Shown: positions 7,607 through 15,766, counted from the stretch's first letter. The stretch is DNA of 47,110 nt from Oscillospiraceae bacterium (GCA_902795045.1 CADBJU010000008.1:1-47110); one strand, 5' to 3'. The notes: generated by a model from the sequence alone, not told the origin. Translations and numbers: made by a program.

Positions 7607-7634
7607 ATTATAGCATCTGACCGGTGAAAAACAA
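7607..7634 (-). promoter_or_regulatory. Promoter of the mgtC operon
   Basis: On the minus strand TTGTTT (7629-7634) and TATAAT (7607-7612) are separated by 16 bases, giving a leader of roughly 75 bases. Confidence 0.65.
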
Positions 7635-7675
7635 GGGAACAAATTGACGAAAAGGCTGGTTGGTTTTTGTAAGTT

Positions 7676-8389
7676 TTATGCAAATATTTGTTCCAACAGG
7701 CTTTGAAATTCGTTTAGCTTGCCGATTTCATAGTCCGGTTGAATATTGCTCCGGTTCTCCTTCCCCGTCGGATTGAACCAGCAGGTCATGATCCCGGCAT
7801 TGATCCCGCCCCGGATGTCGGAGCTGAGGCTGTCGCCGAGGATGATTGCCCTTTCCCGTGCAAAATTCGGGATCTCCCGAAAGCACTGGTCAAAGAAGCG
7901 CGCGTCCGGCTTGTTGGCCTCCATGTGCTCGGAAATGAAGATCTTTTCAAAATACGGCGCAATACCCGCGCTGGCAATGCGTCCGTCCTGGACTCTCTGG
8001 ACGCCGTTGGAGGCGATGAAGAGACGGTATTCTCCGTGCAGCGCCTCCAGCAGCTTCTCGGCCCCGGGCATGAACCAGTGCCCCTCGGCAAGGAAGCTCT
8101 CATACAGGGCCTGGGTCCGCTCGGCGTCACCCTCCACACCGAGCTCGCGGTACAGTGTTTCGTAGCGCTGCACCAGCACCTGCGCTCGGGTGAGGATGCC
8201 GTCCTCCAGCATCTCCCAATGTCGTATGTTGATTTGGTGATAACGGGCGGCAATGTCGTCGTCCATCTCAAGGCCGAGCTCCGCGAAGGCGCGGCCGAGG
8301 GCGACGCGCTCGGCATGATTGAAGTCCAGGATCGTGTTGTCGAGATCCAGCAGCACGATCGGCCGACTGTCCATAACGTCGTCCCTCAT
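7676..8389 (-). CDS. YjjG-type HAD family hydrolase (noncanonical pyrimidine nucleotidase)
   Basis: The protein has 237 aa with all HAD motifs in order: DLDNTILDF (nucleophile Asp and second Asp), IASNG (motif II Ser), the Lys of NKPDARFF, and ILGDSLSSDI (motif IV). An alpha-helical cap lies between motifs I and II, as in subfamily IA. The closest known group removes phosphate from noncanonical pyrimidine nucleotides (YjjG/YfnB); the true substrate could be another small phosphate ester. The ATG at 8389 overlaps the murF stop in an ATGA arrangement, suggesting translational coupling; an alternative ATG lies at 8374. It is the second gene of the murF operon. Confidence 0.8.
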   Translation of the reverse strand: MRDDVMDSRPIVLLDLDNTILDFNHAERVALGRAFAELGLEMDDDIAARYHQINIRHWEMLEDGILTRAQVLVQRYETLYRELGVEGDAERTQALYESFLAEGHWFMPGAEKLLEALHGEYRLFIASNGVQRVQDGRIASAGIAPYFEKIFISEHMEANKPDARFFDQCFREIPNFARERAIILGDSLSSDIRGGINAGIMTCWFNPTGKENRSNIQPDYEIGKLNEFQSLLEQIFA

Positions 8390-9741
8390 ACAGCGTTCAG
8401 CGCCTTGACGGCCTCGGCTACATGCTCCATGTGCATGCCGAGGGACGCCTTGACGAGCACGCGGTCGCCCTTTTTGAGCAGTCCCGGCAGAGCCTCGATC
8501 ATGGCGTCGCGGGAGGCAAACCACCGTCCCCTCTCCCCTGCGCCCTCGGCGATGTTCTGACCCAACTCCCCGCAGGCGGCCACGAGGTCAATGCCCTTTT
8601 CGGCGGCGTATCGGCCGAGCTCCAGGTGCAGCTTCGGGGAGTCCTCCCCCAGCTCCAGCATGTCGGCAAGCAGGCAGACGCGCCGACCGGTGCAGGCGGC
8701 GAGGGAGTCCACCGCACAGCGCATGGACTCGGGGTTTGCGTTGTAGCAGTCGTCTACCAGCGTGACAAAACCGGTGTCGATGACGGCGTTGCGGCGGCCC
8801 ACGGTCCGGTAGGAGGCGATGCCTGCCTCGATCTCCCGATCGCTGAGGCCCAGCACGATGCCGACCGCCGCGCCCTCCAGGGCTGCGTAGACCATCTGCC
8901 TTCCGAAGGCCGGGACATCGGCATGGATCACGCGATCTGCATACCGGATACGGCAGCGGGTGCGGCCCTCGGGCAGAAGCTCGATCTCATCGGCGCGCAC
9001 GTCGCAGTTGTCGCCGGTACCGTAGAGCAGCACACGCTGGGGACAGGTGATTTTGCTGAGCCAGGCGTCGTCGCCGTTGGCAACGACCGTGCCGTCCGGC
9101 GGCAGGAAGGCCAGCATCTCGGTCTTGGCGCGAAAAACGCCCTCGAGGTCATGGAGAAATTCCAGGTGCGCCCGGCCGATCACCGTGAACACCGCCACCG
9201 TGGGCCTTGCCACGGCGGCAAGCCCGGTCATCTCCCCGAAGCCGGAGATGCCCATTTCCACCACGGCGGCCTCGTGCTCGGTCTCGATGCGGGAGACGGT
9301 CATGGGCACGCCGATCTGATTGTTGTGGTTGCCCTCGGTCCTGAGGGTATTATAGCGCTGGGACAGTACCGCGGCGATCATCTCCTTGGCGGTGGTCTTG
9401 CCCACGCTGCCGGTGACGCCTATGACGGGGATGTGCAGGCTCTCGCGGTAGGCGGTGCAGATCGCCTCCAGGGCCTTCTGCACATTGTCCGTCAGCAGGA
9501 CAGGCTCCTCCACCCCTTCGGGCAGGTACTCCGCCAGGGCGCAGACCGCGCCCTTTTCCAGCGCGCTTTCAATATAGCGGTGTCCGTCCGTCTTCTCGCC
9601 GCGGTAGGCCACGAACAGGTCGCCCGGCTCAACGGCGCGGCTGTCGATCACGGCGCGGCTGATGCCAAGGCTTGCATCCTTGCAGTTTTTCAGTGTCCCG
9701 CCGCAGCACTCCGCCGCTTTTTTGAGTGTCATCGTCTTCAA
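8386..9741 (-). CDS. murF: UDP-N-acetylmuramoyl-tripeptide--D-alanyl-D-alanine ligase
   Basis: The protein has about 451 aa and adds D-Ala-D-Ala to the UDP-MurNAc tripeptide in the cytoplasm, the last soluble step of peptidoglycan precursor synthesis. Signatures are the N-terminal substrate domain with VIDSRAVEPGDLFVAYRG, the ATP loop GVTGSVGKTTAKE, the EGNHNNQIGVP motif, VVEMGISGFGEM, and DDCYNANPESM in the C-terminal domain. The start is uncertain. The ATG at 9732 has no close ribosome binding site, while the in-frame TTG at 9741 sits 11 bases from AGGAG and is preferred here. Its 3' end overlaps the HAD gene. Confidence 0.93.
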   Translation of the reverse strand: MKTMTLKKAAECCGGTLKNCKDASLGISRAVIDSRAVEPGDLFVAYRGEKTDGHRYIESALEKGAVCALAEYLPEGVEEPVLLTDNVQKALEAICTAYRESLHIPVIGVTGSVGKTTAKEMIAAVLSQRYNTLRTEGNHNNQIGVPMTVSRIETEHEAAVVEMGISGFGEMTGLAAVARPTVAVFTVIGRAHLEFLHDLEGVFRAKTEMLAFLPPDGTVVANGDDAWLSKITCPQRVLLYGTGDNCDVRADEIELLPEGRTRCRIRYADRVIHADVPAFGRQMVYAALEGAAVGIVLGLSDREIEAGIASYRTVGRRNAVIDTGFVTLVDDCYNANPESMRCAVDSLAACTGRRVCLLADMLELGEDSPKLHLELGRYAAEKGIDLVAACGELGQNIAEGAGERGRWFASRDAMIEALPGLLKKGDRVLVKASLGMHMEHVAEAVKALNAV

Positions 9742-9769
9742 GATCCGCTCATCTCCTCTCAATTTATAC

Positions 9770-9798
9770 AGTATAGCATAGTCGTCCCGGCATGGCAA
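9770..9798 (-). promoter_or_regulatory. Sigma-A promoter of murF
   Basis: On the minus strand TTGCCA (9793-9798) and TATACT (9770-9775) are separated by 17 bases. Confidence 0.8.
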
Positions 9799-9840
9799 AA
9801 GAATTTGTTTTAAAAAAGTAGTGCACAGCGGACAAAGATA

Positions 9841-9849
9841 TGTTATAAT
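9841..9849 (+). promoter_or_regulatory. Extended -10 promoter of the exonuclease gene
   Basis: TGTTATAAT gives a consensus -10 box (9844-9849) with an upstream TGn element; no good -35 box is seen at the right distance, which is normal for extended -10 promoters. Confidence 0.6.
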
Positions 9850-9893
9850 AATTGAGCTTGTTTAAAAACTATTACAGTCAAAGGATAATTGCT

Positions 9894-10883
9894 ATGAATT
9901 ACGTGGTGGTGGATCTGGAATGGAATCAGGCGATGAGTTCCAAATCCTCCGTATTTAATAAGCTGCCGATCCATCTCGGCGGCGAGATCATTGAAATCGG
10001 CGCGGTCAAGCTCACCGAGGACATGAAGCCCGGCGAGGAATTTACCATTGACGTAAAGCCTGTGTATTTCCGCCGCATGCACTACAAGGTCAAAAAAATC
10101 ACCGGCTTTGACAAAGAGCGCCTGAGCCACGGCCACTCCTTCCCCGACGCGATGGAGCAGTTTCGCGCCTGGTGCGGGGACGATGTGACCTTTATCACCT
10201 GGGGCTGCGACGATCAGCGCATCATGGAGCAGAACATCATCATCCATGATCTGGACTGGGACTGGATCGCGGGCTGGATCAACCTCCAGCTCATCTACAA
10301 TCTGCAGACGGGCGGGGACAAGAACCAGAAGTCCCTCGCCAGCGCCATGGAGCATTTTGAGATCGAACAGACCAGAGTCGCCCACGACGCCCTGGGCGAC
10401 GCGTACAATACCGCTGTCGTCGCCTCCCGCCTCGACATGGCGGAGGGTCTTCGCATGTATGACGAGGCTGCCCACATCCTCGCCATGCGCATGCCGAACT
10501 ACAAGCCCCCCATGGAAAACGACGGGCCTGACACCATCAGCCACGACGTGTTCGACGGCTTCAAAACCAAGGCCGAGGCCTTCGCCGACGAACGACTTTC
10601 CGCGCTCCCCTGTCCCGTCTGCGGTCAGGAGACGAATGCGCTCAAGTGGATCAATCAGGGCGATCAGCGCTATATGAACATCTACTCCTGCGCCGAGCAC
10701 GGCAGCTTTCTCGTGCGCGCCAAGTTCCGCAAGAGCAAGGAGGACAGCTCCTGGCTTGCAAACCGCCTGGTCTACGAGGCGGACGAGGACATGGTCAGCT
10801 TCTACAAGACCAAGGCCTCCCAGTCACGCCGCCGCAGCCGCGGCCACAGCAATCGAAAACGCTCCGGCAGCAAACAGTCCTGA
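9894..10883 (+). CDS. DEDDh-family 3'-5' exonuclease with C-terminal zinc ribbon
   Basis: The protein has 329 aa. The N-terminal exonuclease domain starts with VVVDLEWN (the paired acidic residues of ExoI), contains the ITGFDKERL segment and ends with HDALGDAYNTA, which supplies the catalytic His and last Asp of the DEDDh set. Such domains remove nucleotides from 3' ends of RNA or DNA; the KapD/ERI-1-like look suggests small RNA or tRNA processing but this is unproven. Residues after about 240 hold a CPVCGQ...C..H zinc-ribbon-like element followed by a strongly basic, Ser/Arg-rich tail, which looks like a nucleic-acid binding appendage. AAAGGAT before the ATG at 9894 sets the start; an upstream in-frame ATG at 9852 is less likely. 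It is divergent from murF. Confidence 0.82.
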   Translation: MNYVVVDLEWNQAMSSKSSVFNKLPIHLGGEIIEIGAVKLTEDMKPGEEFTIDVKPVYFRRMHYKVKKITGFDKERLSHGHSFPDAMEQFRAWCGDDVTFITWGCDDQRIMEQNIIIHDLDWDWIAGWINLQLIYNLQTGGDKNQKSLASAMEHFEIEQTRVAHDALGDAYNTAVVASRLDMAEGLRMYDEAAHILAMRMPNYKPPMENDGPDTISHDVFDGFKTKAEAFADERLSALPCPVCGQETNALKWINQGDQRYMNIYSCAEHGSFLVRAKFRKSKEDSSWLANRLVYEADEDMVSFYKTKASQSRRRSRGHSNRKRSGSKQS

Positions 10884-10902
10884 CGTTGTATGAAACGCAG
10901 AC

Positions 10903-10945
10903 AGAGCAAGCAGCGGCGCCATGTCGCTGCCTGCTCTTTTCTTAT
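10903..10945 (+). terminator. Terminator after the exonuclease gene
   Basis: A 13-bp stem (10903-10915 with 10925-10937, one mismatch) is followed by a T-rich tract, 20 bases after the stop codon. Confidence 0.8.
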
Positions 10946-10985
10946 ATTTGTTCTGTATCATGTTATGTATAGGGAGGATCACCAA

Positions 10986-13112
10986 ATGCTCACAAAACAG
11001 CTTCGGAACCCCCTGCTTGTTCTGGTCCTTGCGTTGGTGATGCTATTGCAGCCTGCCGCACCCGCTTTGGCGGAGGACGGCGTGCTCGTTGTGGAGGATG
11101 GCATGATGCAGCCCATTTTGCAGTACTCCGATCCCCGCGCCGCCGACTATTCAAACGCCGAAAGCGAGATCCTGCGCTACTGCGTCTATGTGGAGACGGA
11201 CCACGACACCGACAACGACGGGCTGGCAGACCTTGTGAAGGTCATGGTGCAGGTCCCGCGCATGGCCGCCGAGGGCAGATACAAGGCCGCGACGATCTAT
11301 GACCCCACTCCTTACAGTGCCGGGATGTGCGAGGAGTACGCCGATGGCGCCTATGCCATGTACGTGGATACCGGCTTTGACTACGAGCGCCTCTATCAGC
11401 CCGGCGAGAAGCGCACAGCCGCCGGAACATGCTCCGCCATGGAGGCCGCCCTTGCCGCCAAGCCCCGGAAGGACTGGAACTATACCGTTCCCTACAGTGG
11501 GGACAGCGGCTATTTCAATCTCGCGGATTATGACTATTATCTCGTGCGCGGTTTTGCGGTGGTGCTCGCCTGCGGGATCGGCACCTACGGCTCGGAGGGC
11601 TATGAGCTTTGCGGCACGGACCTGGAGTGCGACAGCCACAAATGTGTGGTGGAATGGCTGACGGGCGACCGCGTCGCCTACACCGACAAGACCCACTGCA
11701 TCGAGATCAAGGCCGACTGGTCCAACGGCAATGTGGCCATGACGGGCTGCTCCTATGGTGGGACGCTGCCCTATGAGGTCGCCACCACCGGCGTCAAGGG
11801 CCTGAAAACCATCATCCCCTTCGCAGGCATTGCCAGCTGGTACGACTACACCAACTCTCAGGGCGTACCCATCCGCTTTGATGTCAACTTCGCCGACATG
11901 CTCTCCGCCTACAACTGCGGCGGTACCTTCCTGGACAACGACTGGACCGTCCCCAATGAGGACTACGGCTCCTGGCTGTGGCAGATCGCCCAGGACCAGG
12001 ACGCCACCAACGGCGACTATGCCCCCATCTGGGCCTCGTCCGACTACTCAGGCGATTATGAGAAGATCAACTGCTCGGCACTGGTTGTCCAGGGACTCAA
12101 CGACTTCAACGTCACTGCCAAGCAGGCCGATCTCATGATGCAGGCCTTCGCGAAGGCGGGCATGCCCGCAAAGCTCGTTCTGCACCTGGACGGGCACAAC
12201 ACCCTCGACGGCAAAATGGTCAACGGCGAGCTCTGGCAGGAGCTTATGAACAAGTGGCTGTCCCACTGGCTCTATGGCGTGGATAACGGGATTGAGAACA
12301 TGCCCGCCGTCTCGGTGCAGTCGAATCTCGACGGCAGCTATGCAAGCTACGACGCCTGGCGCGGCTTTGCTTCCCGGGAAATGCCCTCCCTCGCCGCGAC
12401 ACTGACCACCGCTGTCAATACCGAGGGGCTGGCTGCCTATGCCACAGACTTTCTCAACGGCGAGAGCCCGGAGCTTGCGGGTCTCAAGGGTCAGGAGCTG
12501 TATTACGCCACGCTTGAGGAGCCCTATGCCGGTGTCTACCAGCTCGATATCCCCGCGGGAACCACCATCATCGGCGTTCCTGAGGTGCATGTAAAGATGT
12601 CCACCCCCGTGACCGACAAGGACGGTCTCATGGTGACGGCGGTACTGGTGGACTACAAAGAGGACGGCACACCCTTCAAGGCCTACATGACCAAGGACCG
12701 GCTATCGAAAAAGCTGCCGGTCAGGACCGTGGACAGCTTTGAGCCCGGCGGCGGCCTGGAGGAATCGGATATCCTGGAATTTGTCCAGAGCAGCACACCC
12801 AGCAAATGCGTCACCTTCGGCTGGACCGATCTTTGCAACCCGGGCGGCGGCTATGATTCCAGTGATTATGATAACTCCACCGATCTGGAAGCCGGAAGGT
12901 TCTACGACTACACCTTCTACATGCTGCCCACGGCCTACACTGTAGCGCCGGACCACAGACTCCAGCTGGTCATTACCGCCTGGGACCCCTACCGCGCCTT
13001 CCTGGACGAGGACTACGAGCTTGATCCCACCCTGCCCTCAGCGTTCTCTAACTTCAACTACAGCTTTGTCATCGACAACGCGTCCCTACACTTCACGGTC
13101 CCCGTGGCGTGA
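10986..13112 (+). CDS. Secreted S15 family peptidase (X-Pro dipeptidyl-peptidase type)
   Basis: The protein has 708 aa. It starts with a clear signal peptide: basic MLTKQLR, a long leucine/valine core, and an ALA cleavage site before EDGV, so it is exported. The alpha/beta-hydrolase domain has the nucleophile in GCSYGGT, the Asp in QGLNDFNV and the His in LDGHNTLD; the last 200 residues form the C-terminal beta (jelly-roll) domain of PepX/cocaine-esterase type enzymes. An Asp-rich DTDNDGLADL loop near residue 70 looks like a calcium site. It probably cleaves X-Pro dipeptides from proline-rich peptides outside the cell. TAGGGAGG precedes the ATG at 10986; the longer in-frame reading back to 10890 runs through a terminator and is rejected. 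Confidence 0.88.
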   Translation: MLTKQLRNPLLVLVLALVMLLQPAAPALAEDGVLVVEDGMMQPILQYSDPRAADYSNAESEILRYCVYVETDHDTDNDGLADLVKVMVQVPRMAAEGRYKAATIYDPTPYSAGMCEEYADGAYAMYVDTGFDYERLYQPGEKRTAAGTCSAMEAALAAKPRKDWNYTVPYSGDSGYFNLADYDYYLVRGFAVVLACGIGTYGSEGYELCGTDLECDSHKCVVEWLTGDRVAYTDKTHCIEIKADWSNGNVAMTGCSYGGTLPYEVATTGVKGLKTIIPFAGIASWYDYTNSQGVPIRFDVNFADMLSAYNCGGTFLDNDWTVPNEDYGSWLWQIAQDQDATNGDYAPIWASSDYSGDYEKINCSALVVQGLNDFNVTAKQADLMMQAFAKAGMPAKLVLHLDGHNTLDGKMVNGELWQELMNKWLSHWLYGVDNGIENMPAVSVQSNLDGSYASYDAWRGFASREMPSLAATLTTAVNTEGLAAYATDFLNGESPELAGLKGQELYYATLEEPYAGVYQLDIPAGTTIIGVPEVHVKMSTPVTDKDGLMVTAVLVDYKEDGTPFKAYMTKDRLSKKLPVRTVDSFEPGGGLEESDILEFVQSSTPSKCVTFGWTDLCNPGGGYDSSDYDNSTDLEAGRFYDYTFYMLPTAYTVAPDHRLQLVITAWDPYRAFLDEDYELDPTLPSAFSNFNYSFVIDNASLHFTVPVA

Positions 13113-13128
13113 TCCTTTAAAACAAACA

Positions 13129-13160
13129 GCTGCTGCCGGTTTCCGGCAGCAGCCTATTTT
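13129..13160 (+). terminator. Terminator after the S15 peptidase (bidirectional)
   Basis: An 11-bp stem GCTGCTGCCGG with CCGGCAGCAGC and a TTTC-type loop is followed by a T-rich tract; it also lies just past the end of the AbrB gene on the other strand. Confidence 0.8.
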
Positions 13161-13163
13161 GCT

Positions 13164-13409
13164 TCACAGATTGGACTTGATGTCTTTGAGACAGTCGGCA
13201 CAGATATTCTTGCCCTCAAAGCTCAGCACGTTTTTCGCGGAATTGCAGAAAACACATGCCGCCTGATACTTGCGCAGAATGATGCTGTCCGCCTCTGTGC
13301 AGATCTCAACAGGGTCCCTCTCACTGATACCGAGCGTCCTGCGCATCTCAATTGGCAGAACGATGCGCCCGAGTTCATCGACTTTTCTGACCATACCGGT
13401 AGATTTCAT
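13164..13409 (-). CDS. AbrB family transcriptional regulator with C-terminal zinc finger
   Basis: The protein has 81 aa. Residues 1-48 are a typical swapped-hairpin AbrB/SpoVT DNA-binding domain (GMVRKVDELGRIVLPIEMRR, then LGISERDPVEI). Residues 52-75 add two CxxC pairs (CVFC and CADC), a zinc-ribbon tail common in clostridial AbrB homologues. Such proteins are global transition-state regulators that bind AT-rich DNA as tetramers. GGCGGAGGG precedes the ATG. Its apparent promoter lies upstream of a yebC-like pseudogene fragment, so that fragment forms most of its leader. Confidence 0.88.
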   Translation of the reverse strand: MKSTGMVRKVDELGRIVLPIEMRRTLGISERDPVEICTEADSIILRKYQAACVFCNSAKNVLSFEGKNICADCLKDIKSNL

Positions 13410-13453
13410 ATCTATCCCTCCGCCTTATCTACTGCCGGCAATTACGAGTCGGA

Positions 13454-13573
13454 TTACTCCGCATCCTCCCAGTTGTGCCAGACGTTCTGCATGTCGTCGT
13501 TATCCTCGAACATGTCGAGCTTTATCCGCATGTTCTTGATACCGTCCTTGCTAACGAGCTTGATGCATCCGTT
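13454..13573 (-). pseudogene. Truncated duplicate of the yebC 3' end
   Basis: The minus strand can be read as [16 protein letters not shown], continuing to [10 protein letters not shown] and a stop, matching the last 39 residues or so of the YebC protein encoded at 15025-15140. By eye about 85% of bases match over 120 bp, and the match stops abruptly near 13573 with no start codon upstream. It lies between the abrB promoter and the abrB gene, on the far side of the adenosine deaminase gene from the intact copy. Confidence 0.85.
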
Positions 13574-13585
13574 TCGCTTGGATTC

Positions 13586-13614
13586 ATTATAGTTCAGCCC
13601 TGACGAAATAGCAA
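13586..13614 (-). promoter_or_regulatory. Candidate promoter for abrB, upstream of the yebC fragment
   Basis: On the minus strand TTGCTA (13609-13614) and TATAAT (13586-13591) are separated by 17 bases. The transcript would pass through the yebC remnant before reaching the AbrB gene. Confidence 0.65.
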
Positions 13615-13639
13615 CTCTTTTTTGTTTCTATAAACATCT

Positions 13640-13675
13640 CTAAAAAACCGCCGACATCCACGGATGCTGTGTCTC
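13640..13675 (-). terminator. Weak terminator after the adenosine deaminase gene
   Basis: An imperfect CATCC/GGATG hairpin is followed by six T on the minus strand, immediately past the stop codon. Confidence 0.5.
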
Positions 13676-14855
13676 AGGACGCCTCCGGCAGGGTATCTTC
13701 CAAAAGCTCAATGACCGTGCCCTTCGGGAGCCCAAGCTGCTCTCTCAACCGGTCCTTGGTCTCATCCGTGGTAAAAGCAGCGTCGACCGCGTTAGCCAGC
13801 ACGATCCGTTCCTGCTCCGGGCTGAGGCCGAAGTTCTCTTCCATATAACGGAACTCCTTCGCCAGCGTGGTCCCTTCAATGCCCATGTCGTCTGTATTGA
13901 GCGTAACTTTAACACCGTCCTCCAGATACTGCATAAACGGGTACTCAGCCATATCCGCGATCGCGTGCGTCTGCCGGTTGCTCGTCGGGCACATCTCCAG
14001 CGCAATCCCCTTCTCTCTCACCATGGCAACGAGCTCCGGGTCTTCAAAAATGCGAACGCCGTGGCCGATCCTGCTCGCGCCGTATTCGATGGCGAGCCTT
14101 ACGCTCTCAGGGCCGGACGCTTCACCGGCGTGCATAGTGAAGGGGACGCCGAGTTCCTTTGCCTTTGCAAACAGCTCACGATAGTTCTCCGTGGGATAGA
14201 GCGCCTCGGCACCGGCCAGATCCGCCGCTACGACGCCGCCGTCTTCAACCATGTATTTCTTTGCCAGGGCAAGCGTCTCCTCATTCTGCACCTCGTTTCC
14301 CTCACCGCGCATGCAGCAGAGGATCAGATTGGCTTTCAGTTCCGTTTCCTTCAGTCCCTCAAGCGCAGCTTGTACAGCCTCCTCCTGGGTCATGCCGCTT
14401 TTTGTGTGAAACTGGGGCGCAAAGCGGATTTCCGCATAAATGACCCCCTGGCTACTGATACTGTCCGCAACAAGGTGCACTGCCTCGCGCAGGCCCTCCG
14501 GCGTCTGCAGCAGGTAGCCCGGCAGTTCGAAGCATTTCAGAAAATCATTCAGACTTTCGCAGTCCTCGGGTACTGTCAGATACTTTTCCAGCTCTTCATC
14601 GCGATCTTCGGGCAGCGGGTAACCCTGAAGCACGGCGAGCTGCTTTGCAACATCCAGCGTGATCGCACCGTCCAGATGCAGGTGCAGATCAATATACCGG
14701 TCGGTATAGGGCAAGTCCTGTCCGTCCGCCGCCGCCCTGCCTGCGGCAAAGCCAGCGAGCAGCACAGTGAGCGCCAGTGTGAACACGATCACGGGCAGGA
14801 TCGTTTTTCCGATCTGTCGGCCTTGTCCTGGCAGAAAATGATGAGACATACGCAT
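13674..14855 (-). CDS. Exported adenosine deaminase family protein
   Basis: The protein has 393 aa. The N-terminus has a basic stretch then a hydrophobic core of about 20 residues (17-38, VIVFTLALTVLLAGFA) followed by small residues, so it is either secreted or anchored by an uncleaved helix. The rest is a complete metal-dependent adenosine/AMP deaminase barrel: HLHLDGA (metal-binding His pair), HAGEASGPES (catalytic Glu neighbourhood), GHGVRI (His) and LNTDDMG (metal Asp). It would convert adenosine or deoxyadenosine to inosine and ammonia outside the cytoplasm. GGAG lies seven bases before the ATG at 14855; a longer in-frame start at 14894 is rejected for lack of a site. It sits between a yebC fragment and intact yebC, which suggests arrival by insertion. 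Confidence 0.88.
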   Translation of the reverse strand: MRMSHHFLPGQGRQIGKTILPVIVFTLALTVLLAGFAAGRAAADGQDLPYTDRYIDLHLHLDGAITLDVAKQLAVLQGYPLPEDRDEELEKYLTVPEDCESLNDFLKCFELPGYLLQTPEGLREAVHLVADSISSQGVIYAEIRFAPQFHTKSGMTQEEAVQAALEGLKETELKANLILCCMRGEGNEVQNEETLALAKKYMVEDGGVVAADLAGAEALYPTENYRELFAKAKELGVPFTMHAGEASGPESVRLAIEYGASRIGHGVRIFEDPELVAMVREKGIALEMCPTSNRQTHAIADMAEYPFMQYLEDGVKVTLNTDDMGIEGTTLAKEFRYMEENFGLSPEQERIVLANAVDAAFTTDETKDRLREQLGLPKGTVIELLEDTLPEAS

Positions 14856-14956
14856 ATGTTTGCTCCTTTTCTTTTTTGGGTCCTGTGCGGTCACCGCGAG
14901 ACAAACGGAGCACAGTCCGGGCTCACCACGGCATTTCCGGCGATCCCTCCCACAGC

Positions 14957-14993
14957 AAAAAACCTCCCGGCGCGAAAGGCAGCAGGAGGTTTC
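14957..14993 (-). terminator. Terminator of yebC
   Basis: On the minus strand an AAACCTCC/GGAGGTTT stem (14985-14992 with 14960-14967), with partial inner pairing, is followed by a T run. It lies 30 bases after the yebC stop codon. Confidence 0.75.
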
Positions 14994-15022
14994 AAGCTGT
15001 TTACCTTCTTCGTGATGCGAGC

Positions 15023-15766
15023 TTACTCCGCATCCTCCCAGTTATGCCAGACGTTCTGCACATCGTCGTTATCCTCGAACATGTCGAGCATCTTCTGCAT
15101 GTTCTTGATATCGTCCTCATTGGTGAGCTTGATGTAGCCGTTCTGGGGCAGCATCTCCACCTGGGCGCTCAGCAGCTTGTAGCCCTTGGCGGTCAGGGCG
15201 TCGGCCACGGTCGCCACATCGTCCTCGGCGGTATAGACGGTCATGGTCTCGTCGCCTTCGTTTTCAAAGTCGGCGGCGCCCGCGTCCAGCGCGTCCATCA
15301 TGACGGTATCCTCGTCCAGCTCCTCGTCCTCGTTGTCGATGACGATGACGCCCTTGCGGTCGAAGGACCAGGACACGCAGTTGGCAGCGCCCATGTTTCC
15401 GCCGTACTTGTCGAAGTAGTGGCGCATCTCACCGGCGGTGCGGTTGCGGTTGTCGGTCATGGTCTCGACGATGACCGCGACGCCCTGGGGGCCGTAGCCT
15501 TCGTAGGTGATCTTCTCGTAGTTTTCGGTATTGCCCGCGCCGAGGGCCTTGTCGATGGTGCGCTTGATATTGTCATTGGGCATGTTGGCAGCCTTGGCCT
15601 TGGCAATGACGGTGGCGAGCTTGGAGTTCGAGCGCGGATCACCGCCGCCGCCCTCCTTAACCGCAACGATCATTTCACGGGCGATCTTGGTGAAGGCCTG
15701 TGCGCGCTTGGCGTCGGCCGCGCCCTTGGTTTTCTGTATATTATGCCATTTGGAATGTCCGGACAT
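15023..15766 (-). CDS. yebC: YebC/PmpR family protein
   Basis: The protein has 247 aa and starts with the family hallmark SGHSKWHNIQ followed by KAANMPNDNIKRTIDKA and later GPQGVAVIVE. Family members were annotated as transcription regulators; more recent work ties the group to translation, helping ribosomes through proline stretches. The ATG at 15766 has AAGGAGAG upstream; the longer reading back to 16063 covers the promoter and overlaps a divergent gene, so it is rejected. It is monocistronic with its own promoter and terminator. A degraded copy of its last third lies at 13454-13573. Confidence 0.92.
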   Translation of the reverse strand: MSGHSKWHNIQKTKGAADAKRAQAFTKIAREMIVAVKEGGGGDPRSNSKLATVIAKAKAANMPNDNIKRTIDKALGAGNTENYEKITYEGYGPQGVAVIVETMTDNRNRTAGEMRHYFDKYGGNMGAANCVSWSFDRKGVIVIDNEDEELDEDTVMMDALDAGAADFENEGDETMTVYTAEDDVATVADALTAKGYKLLSAQVEMLPQNGYIKLTNEDDIKNMQKMLDMFEDNDDVQNVWHNWEDAE

